Positions 5,281 through 6,379 of a stretch of DNA of 6,379 nucleotides are shown one piece after another. Made by a program: the position numbers and the translations under genes. The notes under the pieces are model-generated. The model was not told the origin of the DNA. It saw only the letters and a list, made by a program, of their open reading frames with translations, and did not search any database. This DNA is from Pseudomonadota bacterium (GTDB lineage Bacteria; Pseudomonadota; Alphaproteobacteria; Rhizobiales; Beijerinckiaceae), in NCBI GenBank assembly GCA_023393655.1, contig JAEWKP010000257.1:1-6379 (forward strand), written 5' to 3'. Each line of letters opens with the position of its first letter. Within the stretch, counting starts at the first letter, position 1.

Positions 5281-6377
5281 GTCAGCTCTGCGCCGCGCTT
5301 CTCGGGGATGAGGAGCCACATGGCGATGAGGTCGAGGATGTAGAGGGCGGCGAGGAGCGCGATGGCGGTCTGGAAGCCATAGGCCGCGGCGATCGCGCCG
5401 ACGACGACCGGGCCGAAGCCGCCGACGCCGCGGCCGATGTTGAACAGCACGTTCTGGGCGGTGGCGCGGGCCGCGGTCGGGAAGAGCTCGCTGATCAGCG
5501 CGCCATAGCCGCCGAGCATGCCATTGACGAAGAAGCCCATCACCGCGCCGGCGACGAGGAGCTGCATCGGGTCGGTCAGGCGCGAATAGACCACGACCAT
5601 CACCGCGGCGCCGATCATGTAGCCGAAGAAGGCCGGGCGGCGGCCGATCCGGTCAGCGATATGGCCGAAGGCGAAGATGCCGAGCGCCATGCCGGCGATG
5701 GTCACCGCCGTCCACACCGCCGACTGGGTGAGCTGGAAGCCGAACCGCGTGGCGAGATAGTTCGGCAGCCAGATCATCACGCCGTAATAGCCGAAGTTCT
5801 GGACCGAGCAGAGGATGACCATGCCGAGGCTGAGCTTGGTGGTCTCGCGATCCTTGACCAGCAGGCGCAGCGCCGATTCCTTCGGCCGGTCCTTGGAGCG
5901 GGCGACGAAGACCTCGGGCTCGTGCAGGGAGTGGCGGATGAAATAGGCCGCGACCGCCGGCAGGATGCCGATGGCGAACATGCCGCGCCAGCCGATCGTG
6001 GGCAGCAGGATCGGGGTGGCGATGGCCGCGGCGAGCACGCCGACCTGCCAGCCGAGACCGACATAGGAAGAGGCGCGCGCCCGCTTCGAGGCCGGCCAGG
6101 CCTCGGCGACGAGCGCCATGCCGATGCCGAACTCGCCGCCAAGGCCCAGGCCCGCGATGGTGCGGTAGATCAGCAGGTCCCAGTAGCCCTGCGCCAGGGC
6201 GCACATGCCGGTGAAGACGGCGAAGAGGACGATCGTCCAGGTCAGCACGCGGACGCGCCCGACGCGGTCCGACAGCATGCCGAAGCCGATGCCGCCGAGC
6301 ACGGCGCCGACCAGCGTCGCGGTGACCAGCGAGGCGGCCTGGGCCTGGCTGAGCTGCAGATCGGCCGAGATCGCCCG
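5277..6377 (-). CDS. Major facilitator superfamily transporter, N-terminus beyond the window
   Basis: The visible 366 C-terminal residues belong to a 12-helix MFS secondary transporter in the inner membrane. Numbering from the first visible codon, the loop 2-3 signature GFGMLSDRVGRVRVL (31-45) and its second-half counterpart GHIADRIGRRPAFF (238-251) are both present, and RTIAGLGLGGEFG (72-84) matches the fourth-helix region of metabolite:H+ and aromatic/organic acid:H+ symporters. The central cytoplasmic loop (about 150-180) is rich in charged residues. The frame stays open to the right edge; the GTG at 6302 sits within a helix just ahead of the conserved loop, so the real start is outside, probably some tens of residues upstream. 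As first visible gene of the operon, 7 bases ahead of pyrK, it probably imports the compound the enzymes act on, such as orotate, dihydroorotate or a carbamoyl amino acid. The substrate is inferred from context only. Confidence 0.92.
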   Translation of the reverse strand, partial: RAISADLQLSQAQAASLVTATLVGAVLGGIGFGMLSDRVGRVRVLTWTIVLFAVFTGMCALAQGYWDLLIYRTIAGLGLGGEFGIGMALVAEAWPASKRARASSYVGLGWQVGVLAAAIATPILLPTIGWRGMFAIGILPAVAAYFIRHSLHEPEVFVARSKDRPKESALRLLVKDRETTKLSLGMVILCSVQNFGYYGVMIWLPNYLATRFGFQLTQSAVWTAVTIAGMALGIFAFGHIADRIGRRPAFFGYMIGAAVMVVVYSRLTDPMQLLVAGAVMGFFVNGMLGGYGALISELFPTAARATAQNVLFNIGRGVGGFGPVVVGAIAAAYGFQTAIALLAALYILDLIAMWLLIPEKRGAELT

Positions 6378-6379
6378 CA

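Noticed and set aside
6300..6302. GTG at 6302 as the start of the MFS transporter
   Set aside because: Coding sequence typical of a first transmembrane region and periplasmic loop continues upstream to the window edge, and a start here would remove the first helix.

Overview
The window is very GC-rich, with strong G/C preference at third codon positions, and is almost wholly coding. Protein styles (a fused TRAP permease, an orotate phosphoribosyltransferase of the alphaproteobacterial 'GRNAQ' type, tightly overlapping operon genes) suggest an alphaproteobacterial chromosome, most likely Hyphomicrobiales (a Bosea-, Methylobacterium- or rhizobium-like lineage). The taxonomic assignment is inference from sequence style only. 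There are no RNA genes, mobile elements, CRISPR arrays or long intergenic gaps.

Layout: (1) Positions 2-1441 on + hold the C-terminal ~480 residues of a TRAP-type fused permease whose start lies off the left edge. (2) A 24-base convergent gap follows. (3) From 1466 to the right edge, all on -, lies one compact operon, transcribed in the order: MFS transporter (start off the right edge), PyrK-like iron-sulfur flavoprotein, class 1B PyrD-like dihydroorotate dehydrogenase, M20-family carbamoyl-amino-acid hydrolase, PyrE-like orotate phosphoribosyltransferase. The first junction has a 7-base gap, and the next three all use the same 4-base ATGA stop/start overlap.

How the genes fit together: PyrD and PyrK together would interconvert orotate and dihydroorotate with NAD(H). 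Opening of dihydroorotate (by a dihydroorotase not seen here) gives N-carbamoyl-L-aspartate, a plausible substrate for the M20 hydrolase, which would release aspartate, ammonia and CO2. PyrE would instead turn orotate into OMP. With an MFS importer at the head, the operon looks more like a module for using external orotate, dihydroorotate or a related ureido/cyclic-ureide compound (as nitrogen source or salvage) than the housekeeping UMP pathway. Supporting this are the class 1B enzyme (Gram-negative bacteria usually rely on a membrane class 2 PyrD), the hydrolase that would destroy a biosynthetic intermediate, and a PyrE whose loop has leucine where the catalytic lysine normally sits. This function is an inference; no single gene proves it.
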